Program-made: the position numbers and the translations under genes
Assembly: GCA_029582165.1 (NCBI GenBank)
Contig: CM055887.1
Location: 12,513,190-12,577,189, forward strand
Source: Portulaca oleracea
Lineage: Eukaryota; Streptophyta; Magnoliopsida; Caryophyllales; Portulacaceae
Length of the DNA: 64,000 nt
Reading direction: 5' to 3'
Notes under the pieces: model-generated
The model's database searches: none
Told to the model about the DNA's origin: nothing
What the model saw: the letters and a program-made list of their open reading frames with translations, nothing else
Part shown: piece by piece, positions 34,495 to 44,760 of the stretch
How the letters are laid out: each line of letters starts with the position of its first letter
How positions within the stretch are numbered: position 1 is the stretch's first letter

Positions 34495-35820
34495 CTTACA
34501 GGAACACGAAATCTTCCTTTCTCGACCTTGAAACGGCTCATGCTGCTCAATTTGGCAGCCGATAGGAAGGCTTGAACAAATATGGGTCTTGATATTTGGG
34601 CCTTTGGGGGGGGGGGGGGATTTCTTCTCTAGCTTGTGATTCACTTGGACTCCAACACTTGTTTTGAGCTTGATTTCTTCAATTCTACTCCAATTGCCTA
34701 CAAAACTACACCAAACTCCAACCAAGCATAAAATGGAGAATTCGAGTATAAAACTAATACAATCATATCAAAAATCACCCAAATTAACTTCAAATCATGC
34801 AAGTTCACATGTATATAAATCATACTCATCAGACATAAATATATTCTCGTGAAATTTTTCTAAACTTCTCCATGCACTCTTTCATTTCAAATTGATTCTA
34901 GTAAAGTCTGTTTTTGAAACAAGCGAGTACGAGAGTTTTCTAACTCTTGGACTCGTAACTTTATCCCCAACCTTCAATTTCGAGTTTGTAGGACGAAGTT
35001 TTCTTCCTTTAAGGTCCATTGATTTTCTTAAAATCACCTGGTGGCTCCTTTAATGATAGTTTACATAGCTAAACCTGTTTAATTGTATTTTTTCATTCAA
35101 GTACATGATTGATTTTTCTCCCTATAGTTCTACATGCAAAAAATTAGAAGGAAAAGTCTAGCCAAAACAGTATCCTAGGCCAATTGTCCTTGGCTATGTT
35201 TTATGGCTCCTTTTCTAGACTAAAGTCAAGCTAACTAGTAGCTTGACCCAATGTAGGCCAAATGGCCTACTAAGCCAGTCCACTAGTCTTGCTTTAGTCA
35301 GTTCACTTGTGTTATATATATAAGATCGGGATGATAATCTTGATCATTTGTTCAAATTTATAAAATTTCCGGGTTATACTTACAAATTTATGATTCTTAA
35401 GAATCGTTAAGCATTTCTTTAAAACATCCTTATTTAAGGATTAAGCCACCTCACTCGAATCTCGATCCCTTAAGTAGCACTATACGAAATTCTGCCGCAA
35501 TTTTTCCGAGATCTATCGGAAGTAGGTTATTAACTTTGCTAGGAAATTTGCTTCATTCCCAAATGATCATTGCGAAAGACTTTATGTGATTATCGATCTT
35601 AAAAGTTGTCCAAGTTGGTGAAATTCATATTAAATTCACTTGTTTGATTCGTTATCAACTTAGGTCTATCCTCTAAACATCTTTATTTATTGGTTTATTC
35701 CTAGAATTTAATATTTTTGATAGATAAAACCACTTTGATAGAAAATCATATTGAAAACTTGATCGACTTAGTAATCAATTAGAGGGCTAGCTTGGTGGTT
35801 TTTGCATGCTAGACTCTAAA

Positions 35821-36358
35821 TTTTTCCTACATTAATTAATTGGACCTCATTGTTGCAACACTGTTTTTAGGACCCTAAGGTTTAGGCTTTGAATGATGAT
35901 GGCCCGAAGATAGCCTAATCCAACTAAATGTAGCCAGATTGGGTTTTCGATGGAGAATTATAGTTTTAATTTTTGGGTTTATTCTAATAATACCCTAATG
36001 GCTTGTTACTTCTATCCCTCCCCCGTACCTGAACCTCATCTATCTTACATGGGGTTAGAGATGACGATTGGAGAGGGAGTGAGGGACAGAGAGGGGGCAA
36101 CATGGGTAAGGAGAGTTAATGGAGTGAAAAGAGATAAACCAGGTACGGGTATGGGGGAGGGGTATAACTAATAAGCCCATGAGGGTATTATTGAAAGAAA
36201 CCCTAAAATCAAACCTATAATTCTTAATCTGAAACCTAATAGGAGCAACTTTTCATCGGATAGGCTAATTTTGGGCCATCATTATTCAAACATTAAACCT
36301 TAAGGTCTAAGAAAACAGTGTTGTAATAATAGGGTCTAATAAATTAATGTAGGCAAAA
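35821..36358. mobile_element. Foldback MITE, about 540 bp
   Basis: The left arm TTTTTCCTACATTAATT..., CAACACTGTTTTTAGGACC, TAAGGTTTA, GATGATGGCCC is matched in reverse complement on the right (GGGCCATCATTATTC, TAAACCTTAAGGTCTAAG, AACAGTGTTG, AATTAATGTAGGCAAAAA). The inner portion also pairs (TAATAATACCCTAATGG with TGAGGGTATTATTG, and CCCTCCCCCGTACCTG with GGTACGGGTATGGGGGAGG). Arms are about 240 bp. No clear target duplication. Confidence 0.75.
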
Positions 36359-36409
36359 AGACAAAGCTAGAACGGAAAAAACCCTAGTTTAGTGTGTTGT
36401 TTTGACCAA

Positions 36410-37255
36410 GTCCCTATGGGGTCGACTATGATACATTTTACAATTACGTTCGTGCACTTGTGACTTATCACACCCCAAAGGGCGAATGAACATGAATACA
36501 TGCTGGTAGCCATAGAATACTTCACCAAGGGGATGCAAGCAACTTCATATGGCAAATTAACCTCAAAATATATTGCAAAGTTCATCCTACATATACGACG
36601 TGCCACATGGAATGATAAGTGACAATAGTAGTCACTTCAGGAAAAAGGAAGCAGACTTAATGGAGAATTTTAAAATATATCACCATGGGTCTTCCCCTTA
36701 CATACCATAAATCAATGATACTGTAGAAGTTGAAAACAAGACTTTCAAAAAGAATCATTGAAAAGATGGCGGTTACATTTAAAGATTTGCCTGCCAAACT
36801 ACCTTTTGCTTTATGGGGTTACAAAATACCAACCAAGATGACCACAGGAGCAAGTCCTTATTCCTTGGTTTATGGAATAGACGCAGGACTCCATGTTGAA
36901 GTAGCAATCCTTTCTCTAATAGTTTTCGCAGAAACACAATTGACTAACGCCAAATGGGCACGAGCCAGGTATGAAGAGCTGACTCTTGTTTGCGAACGTA
37001 GATTAAGGGTCTTATATAATGCACAAATGTATCAAATTGTACCTTACAAGCCTTCAACAAAAACATTAAGAACGTTGATCTTAAATAAGGCGATCTAATG
37101 CTAAGAGAGATGCGAGCCACAATTCAGGATCCTCGGGGAAAGTTTGGGTCAAATTGGAAAGGTTCTTGTGTGATTACGACTCTCCTGCTAAGAGATGTAT
37201 CTAGAATCACTACACCCCAAGGAGAAGAGCTCATCATCGATCAAGTGAAGTAATT
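36410..37255 (+). pseudogene. Ty3/gypsy integrase core and C-terminal part (continuation of the pol relic)
   Basis: Frames in sequence give NEHEYMLVAIEYFTKGMQATSY, then GKLTSKYIAKFIL, then MISDNSSHFRKKEADLMENF with the second catalytic Asp (GAC 36,621-36,623). VEVENKT retains the catalytic Glu. An open stretch at 36,730-37,098 then reads KMAVTFKDLPAKLPFALWGY, TGASPYSLVYGIDAG and ARARYEELTLVCERRLR. Downstream are LREMRATIQDPRGKF and GEELIIDQVK ending near 37,250. This is the familiar end of Tat-lineage pol. Several frame changes and stops are present. The TR-GAG array begins about 190 bp downstream. Confidence 0.85.
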
Positions 37256-37441
37256 CTACTCCTAAAAAGGAGTACGTCACAACCAAGCAATTGAGAAAAC
37301 AAAATTTCAGACACTTGGTTAAAATAAAGCATCCTAAGACTCGAAATGATTACTAGCTTATTATGCCTTAGAAGACGCCTGGGAAACCTTGACCCAAGTG
37401 TTTGTAGATGAACAATGTATCAATCCATAATCGACTAGTTA

Positions 37442-40163
37442 TCTAACGCCCCGAAATTTCAGATCTAAACTTAACGGTCAAAATCAAACGTTGACTAAAA
37501 TTAACAGCGGAAGACTCATTTTTTTTTTAAAACTTGGGCGTTACTGCCGTACCTCCGAAGAGATACAAGGCAAGAAAGGGAAACTAACAACAAGCGATAA
37601 CTATCTACTTTAATTTAACAACGAAAAGAACTTCGAATTCTAGAACAACCAAAACTCAACATTAACTAAACTTCAAGTCTAAACATAAACTAAACTTTAT
37701 TATCAATACGACTAACTCCAACGTCCTCACTCTAGTGCCCTTCCCCTTCACATAACTGATCTTCACCTGAAAACAAAACATTCACAACATGAGGGGGGAA
37801 ACCTCAATAATGTCTACCCCTAACTGTCAAACAGTTCAAAGTTCATTTCAAACCATTTTAGGGGAGGGGAACAAGTCAAACCTTTTTACAACTCATTTGT
37901 AACCCAACCAAGAAATATCCAGAGATCAGAAATAACCAGAGTTTCAGAAATAACAAAACTTATAAACCAACAATATCAACTTCCAACTCAGAAAAACACA
38001 ACGTTCCATAAAACCTTAACTGACACTTTCAAACTCAGAATCAGACATCAGAAATCTCAGAAACCGTAAATCGAAATCGAAGAGTAATCGAAATCGTAAA
38101 TGTAATAAACTTTTCACGAAAAACGGTCGTAATTTTATTATGCGCGGATTTGCCTATCCCGAATATCGTAACTCGTAATCGAGCAGATCTCGATCCTCGT
38201 AATCGTAATGGATGGCCACCCCGAAGCGAGAATCAGATGTGTGCACAATCTCAGAAATAATATCGGGACTCCCCGATCTCTTGATAACTCCCCTGCAGGA
38301 ACAGATCCTGGTCTAAGGGTCGTTACCCGCAACCCGCTTATGGTTTCACTTTGATTATTAGTATCTTATTAATTATCAGGCGTCGGACTTCAAATAAAAC
38401 CCAACCCAGTTTACAAAACCGTCAGAATAAAACTCAGAGTTTAAAAGACTGCCACGTTTTACTCAACACAGAAAAAAAAAACATCCATCCAAATCAGACA
38501 GCCTAACTTTACAGAAAGTCCCATGGGATGCAAGCTTCACAAACAAATTAAAATCACAAAACAGATAAAAGAGCATCCCAAAGGGGATTAGGACATAGAC
38601 ATTACCTGAACAACTTCTCTTTTCTGCAATCACTTACACACAGGAGCTACTACTTCGTCGTCTCGCACAGACCTAGGATTCAAACATATTTCTAAAATCA
38701 CAACTCGCTCATCACGATAGCTAATTCGCGTACATCCTACCCTTTCCCACTTAACAAATTCTTACTAATCACATACCATGTATATCTAATTACAAAATCA
38801 AGATCGCGAAGCATATATCACATCTTTCAAACTATGTACTATACATGACCTTTAGGACAAGAAACATATAAGAAATTTTCACACATAAATTATATCAACA
38901 ATATTTCTCATTACTCAAGTAATAGCTAGAATCTAACTTGTGACTTGCATTGCACTATTCACATAAATTACCAAATTGTCATTATTCATGCAATAACAAC
39001 ACTAGGCCACTATAGCATGCTTTACTAATTAGAAATCACACTTTTTAAGGTTCTTAACATATTCCTAGGTCTCCCATGTCAACATGAAACAACCCTAAAA
39101 ATATTTACATCCTACCAAAGACATGCAATACCAAGATACACACAAACACATAAGGTCTCCACAATATCATGGACTTGGTAATAATAATAATAATAGGTAC
39201 TCAAAAAATAGCAATACAAGTCTTAGCAAAGAAGTACTATGAAAGTAGCCACATGAAAACTTATTAATAATACAATAACTTAATAATAACTTGGAAACTT
39301 AATAATAATAATATGAAACTTACGAAACTTAATAATAACTTATAATATGAATTTAGTATTATAATGAACAACTTAGTGACCATGTTGAACATAATAACAT
39401 CTCGAAACTCAATACTTAATATTATTAATAATATGAACACTTTGTGATAACTTGAAAATTTAGTAATAATAATAGTAATACGAAAAACTACTAGTAACAC
39501 AAAACTTAATATTATTACTATAAAAACTTGATAATAATATGAACAACTTAGTAACCTTAGTAATAGGGACTTAATAATTTTAATAGCAAAAGAGTACTTA
39601 TTAATAATATGAACTTCAAAATAATGATATGAACTTAATAATACAATGGAAACTTGATAATATCATGAAACTTAGCAACATGAAATATTTATTAAAAACA
39701 TGAAACTTTGTAATATTTAATATGAAAACATAATCATATGATATTTTACCAAAACCTTCCACATAAAATTTTCACAACTCAATTTCTAATCAGCCCTAAT
39801 CATGCATTAAACAAAGCGGCACTAATCAAAAAGGATTCCTACTGTTCTAAAACGTTCCCATCATCATATGAACATCACTCAAATATACATATATATAGAT
39901 GAAATCCCCAAACAGATAAGAACAACAACAGGGAGAGGTTTTAGAGTATATACTGAACAAGAGGAAGGGCAAAACGTTGGGTGTAGCTGGTGGTGACTGG
40001 TGGCGGTCGGAAACTGGGAGGCGGTGGCAGCAGGTCTCCGGCGTCGGGTGGTCGAGTGCACAGCAGCAGCAGCTCCTCGAAACAAAAACCGAGGTCGACT
40101 TTGCCCTCGCTGGAACTGGGGTCGCTCGGACTGTCTCGTCGGAGATGGGGAAAAGGTCGCCGG
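37442..40163 (-). repeat. LTR1 of the array (truncated)
   Basis: Starts TCTAACGCC, a one-base change from TGTAACGCC, directly after the gypsy pol relic. It follows the standard LTR until the GGTCGCCGG text at about 40,163, where it switches into gag. The region 38,041-38,330 differs from other copies mostly by CAG/CTG to CG changes. Confidence 0.88.
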
Positions 40164-40605
40164 AACACCTTGGGGTCAGCTCCTCAGGGCAGGGAAGAGC
40201 GTCGAATTTCTTTTCGATGTCACGTATCCACTCTTCAAACACCTTGGGGTCAGCTTCCCCGGAGTAGGTGGAAGGGTTGAGGCTGTTAAACTCATTGAAT
40301 AAAGAGGCATTGTTGTCCCTCCTCGTGTCGCCTATTTGCTCCGACATTCGTTGAAGATGCTCGGTCTGCCGAGTCATCATCTCCATCATCATAAGTTGTG
40401 CCATCTCGGGGACTATTGGAGGGGTGTCCTCTCCATTCGTGGCGGATTGAGCAGCTTGAGCTGCTCGTGCAGCTGCGGTCTCTTGGAGTTCTGCAAACCG
40501 TTGTCTCAGCTCATCACTAGTTGGGATAGGCCTACCTTCAGCCCCATTAGATCTAGTCTCGTCGTCCTGAGTCATCCTGGAGTCAAAAGAATTTGCCTTA
40601 TCCAA
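39847..40605 (-). pseudogene. Chimeric reading frame: Gag N-terminus fused to LTR sequence
   Basis: The first 139 or so codons equal the Gag N-terminus (MDKANSFDSRM to DALPCPEE). The frame then continues into antisense LTR1 sequence coding for a P/S/C-rich tail. The fusion is created by the deletion at 40,164-40,182. The gag domain proper and zinc knuckles are lost, so it is not a functional Gag. Protein production is unknown. Confidence 0.75.
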
Positions 40606-43245
40606 TTCTTACCAATGAGTTTCTCCCCTAGTAATTCGAACATAACAAAACATTCACAAGGTTACTTGATAACAACAGATTAAGTCAGCACATAAACTCA
40701 TAAACAATTAAAGAGCAAAATATATCCCAGCCCCATCCTACACTCACACTCCGAACGTAGCATCCTAAGCTCTAACTAAAACCTAATAGACACTTAGGAG
40801 CTACTGTGTCGTACCGAGCTCGATACCATCTCAGAACGTCCGAAATTTCAGATCTATACTTAACGTTCAAACTCAATCGTTGACTAAAATTAACAGCGGA
40901 AGACTCTTTTTTTTTAAACTTGGCATTGCTGTACCACGAAGAGATACAAGGCAAGAAAGGGAAACTAACAAGCGATAACTATCTACTTTAATTTAACAAC
41001 GAAAAGAACTTCGAATTCTAGAACAACCAAAACTCAACATTAACTAAACTTCAAGTCTAAACATAAACTAAACTTTATTATCAATACGGCTAACTCCAAC
41101 GTCCTCACTCTAGTGCCCTTCCCCTTCACATAACTGATCTTCACCTGAAAACAAAACATTCACAACATGAGGGGGGAAACCTCAATAATGTCTACCCCTA
41201 ATCACAAACAACAAAGTTCATTTCAAACCATTTTAGGGGAGGGGAACAAGTCAAACCTTTTTACAACTCATTTGTAACCCAACCCAGAAATATCCAGAGA
41301 TCAGAAATAACCAGAGTTTCAGAAATAACAAAACTTATAAACCCACAATATCAACTTCCAACTCAGAAAAACACAACGTTCCATAAAACCTTAACTGACA
41401 CTTTCAAACTCGTAAATCGGACATAAGAAATCGTAAATCAGAAACAGAGTAATCAGAAATCAGAAACAGAATAAACTTTTCCTCAGAAAACAGATCAGAA
41501 TTTTATTATGCGGGCGGGATTTGCCTATCCCCAGAATATCAGAACTCAGAATCAAAACAGGATCTCAGATCCTCAAAATCAGAATGGATGGCGGTCGTAA
41601 AGCGAATCGGATGTGTGCACAATCTCGTAAATAATATCGGGACTCCCGATCTCTTGATAACTCCCTGCAGAACAGATCCACGGTCTAAGGGTCGTTACCG
41701 CAACCCGCTTATGGTTTCACTTTGATTATTAGTATCTTATTAATTATCGCGTCGGACTTCAAATAAAACCCAACCCGATTTACAAAACCGCGAATAAAAC
41801 TCGAGTTTAAAAGACGCCACGTTTACTCAACTCAGAAAAACAACTCACAGACATCCAAATAAGACAGCCTAACTTTACAGAAAGTCCCCGTGCGGGATGC
41901 AAGCTTCACAAACAAATTAAAATCACAAAACAGATAAAAGGGCATCCCAAAGGGGATTGGGACATAGACATTACCTGAACAACTTCTCTTTTCTGCAATC
42001 ACTTACACACAGGAGCTACTACTTCGTCGTCTCGCTCGGACCTAGGATTCGAACATATTTCTAAAATCAAAACTCGCTCATCACGATAGCTAATTCGCAG
42101 ACATCCTACCCTTTCCCACTTAACAAATTCTTACTAATCACATACCATGTATATCTAATTACAAAATCAAGATCGCGAAGCATATATCACATCTTTCAAA
42201 CTATGTACTATACATGACCTTTAGGACAAGAAACATATAAGAAATTTTCACACATAAATTATATCAACAATATTTCTCATTACTCAAGTAATAGCTAGAA
42301 TCTAACTTGTGACTTGCATTGCACTATTCACATAAATTACCAAATTGTCATTATTCATGCAATAACAACACTAGGCCACTATAGCATGCTTTACTAATTA
42401 GAAATCACACTTTTTAAGGTTCTTAACATATTCCTAGGTCTCCCATGTCAACATGAAACAACCCTAAAAATATTTACATCCTACCAAAGACATGCAATAC
42501 CAAGATACACACAAACACATAAGGTCTCCACAATATCATGGACTTGGTAATAATAATAATAGGTACTCAAAAAAATAGCAATACAAGTCTTAGCAAAGAA
42601 GTACTATGAAAGTAGCCACATGAAAACTTATTAATAATACAATAACTTAATAATAACTTGGAAACTTAATAATAATAATATGAAACTTACGAAACTTAAT
42701 AATAACTTATAATATGAATTTAGTATTATAATGAACAACTTAGTGACCATGTTGAACATAATAACATCTCGAAACTCAATACTTAATATTATTAATAATA
42801 TGAACACTTTGTGATAACTTGAAAATTTAGTAATAATAATAGTAATACGAAAAACTACTAGTAACACAAAACTTAATATTATTACTATAAAAACTTGATA
42901 ATAATATGAACAACTTAGTAACCTTAGTAATAGGGACTTAATAATTTTAATAGCAAAAGAGTACTTATTAATAATATGAACTTCAAAATAATGATATGAA
43001 CTTAATAATACAATGGAAACTTGATAATATCATGAAACTTAGCAACATGAAATATTTATTAAAAACATGAAACTTTGTAATATTTAATATGAAAACATAA
43101 TCATATGATATTTTACCAAAACCTTCCACATAAAATTTTCACAACTCAATTTCTAATCAGCCCTAATCATGCATTAAACAAAGCGGCACTAATCAAAAAG
43201 GATTCCTACTGTTCTAAAACGTTCCCATCATCATATGAACATCAC

Positions 43246-43973
43246 TCAAATATACATATATATAGATGAAATCCCCAAACAGATAAGAACAACAACAGGG
43301 AGAGGTTTTAGAGTATATACTGAACAAGAGGAAGGGCAAAACGTTGGGTGTAGCTGGTGGTGACTGGTGGCGGTCGGAAACTGGGAGGCGGTGGCAGCAG
43401 GTCTCCGGCGTCGGGTGGTCGAGTGCACAGCAGCAGCAGCTCCTCGAAACAAAAACCGAGGTCGACTTTGCCCTCGCTGGAACTGGGGTCGCTCGGACTG
43501 TCTCGTCGGAGATGGGGAAAAGGTCGCCGGAACTGGGGAAAGTCTCCGGAACTGGGACGGTCGCCGGGTGAGGAGCGTCGTGGGTCGTCGGCGGTGACGG
43601 GACGGCAGTAGAGCAAACCCGAGTGTAAAAAAGGTGGAACGGAGACTCGATGATTCGTCGGGATTGGGGACGGTCTTAGGTCGGTCGTCAGGGCTTGGGG
43701 GTGTTGTCGGAGCTGAGGATGGCCGTCGGTGCTGCAGTGGTGGCGAGGGGTGGCGTCGAGTGTTCTGGGCTACCAAAAACAAGGGGTTCGGGGTGGGTTT
43801 TGGGGGTCGGTTGGTGGTGTTATGCGGTGAAACGGGGCGACGGTGGTGGGGTGCTGGTCGGAAATGGTAAGAGTGGTGGACGGTGATGAATAGAGGGAGG
43901 AAGGAGGTGGTTGCGTGGGTGGTGGTCGGATGTCCGGTGCAAGGCAGTAGCAACACAAAACTTATAATATTAA

Positions 43974-44023
<50 letters not shown>

Positions 44024-44088
44024 AGGTGGCACGTGTCCTGCATGGATTGGGATATGGGAATGTTTGCATTGGTAGTGGTAGGAACCAA
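43246..44088 (-). CDS. Proline/serine-rich reading frame inside LTR2 (hypothetical)
   Basis: A 280-codon frame in element sense orientation. It starts MVPTTTNANIPISQS, passes a serine-leucine run encoded by the GA microsatellite, then long Pro/Arg/Ser/His-rich text. It ends with a hydrophobic tail (VVVLICLGISSIYMYI) that could be a membrane segment. The copy at 54,016-54,834 has 272 codons with a shorter SL run; copies at 48,706-49,452 and 61,230-61,977 are shifted. No domain is recognised. The TATA-like site lies at its 3' end, so LTR transcripts starting there would not contain it. It could equally be a compositional accident. Confidence 0.25.
43253..43266 (-). promoter_or_regulatory. Candidate LTR TATA box
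   Basis: The minus strand reads CTATATATATGTAT, the only strong TATA-like motif in this part of the LTR. It is repeated at the same place in the other full LTRs. Initiation here would leave a leader of about 2.4 kb before the primer site. Confidence 0.35.
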
Positions 44089-44464
44089 ATTAGAGCAAAG
44101 ACCGTTAAAACAACTTGGGGAAGGGTTTTTGGATAAATTAGGAGAAAATAGGAAGAAATGGGTGAGGAGGTGAGGTCATCAAGATGATGTCATCACAAAA
44201 TTTCTACCAAAAATACCCCTAATGTTAATACTATATTCCCCAACAATTTTACGTAAACATAATCAAAGCGGATCAAATTTCAACAACTAATCCAAATAAA
44301 ATTCTACCCAAAGCCCGAAAAATTTCTAATTGATATTTTTAGAACACTAAAAATTCCAAGAAACTCACTCGCGGTCCTAAAAGCTCCGTGTGAAAACAGG
44401 TAAATAAATAACATAATAAAACACTCGTTAGGAATTTTAACGGTAAACGTGATTGAATTTTTCA

Positions 44465-44660
44465 GGGTTTTACATCATTACCCCCTTAAAAGAAGTTTCG
44501 TCCTCGAAACTTAAACTCTTACTTAGCGATTCTTCAAACGGAACTCACGGTTACCTTAACCAAAAACTTGGGATTTTACATCATTACCTTCTTCAAAAGA
44601 GTTTCGTCCTCGAAACTCAACATGCCTCAAGCATAGGATCACAACTTAATCATACTGTAA
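44465..44660 (-). repeat. Duplicated purine-tract/LTR-start segment (about 106-bp period)
   Basis: Text reading (plus) TTTTACATCATTACCCCCTT followed by AGTTTCGTCCTCGAAACTT occurs at 44,468-44,512. It recurs at 44,574-44,618 as TTTTACATCATTACCTTCTT, then AGTTTCGTCCTCGAAACTC. Each copy is, on the minus strand, a polypurine-like tract followed by GGTAATGA and a TGTAAAA LTR start. The outer copy is the real terminus, because LTR4 and LTR6 join flanking DNA there. Confidence 0.75.
44581..44599 (-). other. Polypurine tract next to LTR2
   Basis: The minus strand reads TTTTGAAGAAGGTAATGA directly before the TGTAAAAT start of the LTR, the expected place of plus-strand priming. Confidence 0.6.
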
Positions 44661-44760
44661 CTTATGAGGGAAAGAGATGAGTACCAGTCACATCGTCATC
44701 CACATTTTCTGCTTCTTTGCCTCGCATTACATACACTCGGCCTCCCTGGTTGCGAGGGGC
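44660..44760 (-). pseudogene. Remnant of the gag-protease junction after the Gag stop
   Basis: In the gag frame after TAG the minus strand encodes APRNQGGRVYVMRGKEAEN, then VDDDVTGTHLFPS and TAA. The RVF(A)M...EA...DVVTGT text is the standard start of gypsy protease. Everything from the catalytic DSGA onward is gone, so the pol deletion begins here. The same residue is present in the copies near 50,030-50,128 and 57,227-57,323. Confidence 0.75.

Larger units (their letters stand above)
31561..36409. mobile_element. Nested insertion of about 4.8 kb splitting the gypsy integrase
   Basis: Integrase homology on the left ends near 31,560 and continues on the right from about 36,410, so the interior arrived later or is a composite of insertions. 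Contents: a block near 33,421-33,500 (CGCAAGTGCACGGGTG, then GTTCCCACAGAGAC) of a kind common near plant LTR retroelements; palindromic CACGGTCCGTG repeats at 34,412-34,494; a 13-G run at about 34,607; and a foldback MITE at 35,821-36,358. No credible gene. Its exact ends and family are undetermined. Confidence 0.5.
40831..44580 (-). repeat. LTR2 of the array (full length)
   Basis: The left terminus is corrupted (CAGAACGTCC in place of TGTAACGCCCC); the right end is GGGATTTTACA. It contains all LTR landmarks: AT-rich block 42,600-43,090, GC-rich frame 43,246-44,088 and GA microsatellite 43,978-44,019. It also has an inner pseudo-terminus GGGTTTTACA at 44,465-44,474. Confidence 0.9.

Noticed and set aside
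42631..42867. 78-codon minus-strand frame repeated in five LTRs (39,264; 42,631; 48,030; 53,401; 60,615)
   Set aside because: Made of AT-rich repeat text with only I/F/L/S/Y composition; repeated because the LTR is repeated.
43344..43870. Gly/Arg/Val-rich plus-strand frames in the LTRs
   Set aside because: Antisense of the GC-rich stretch; no family, and several overlap in different frames.
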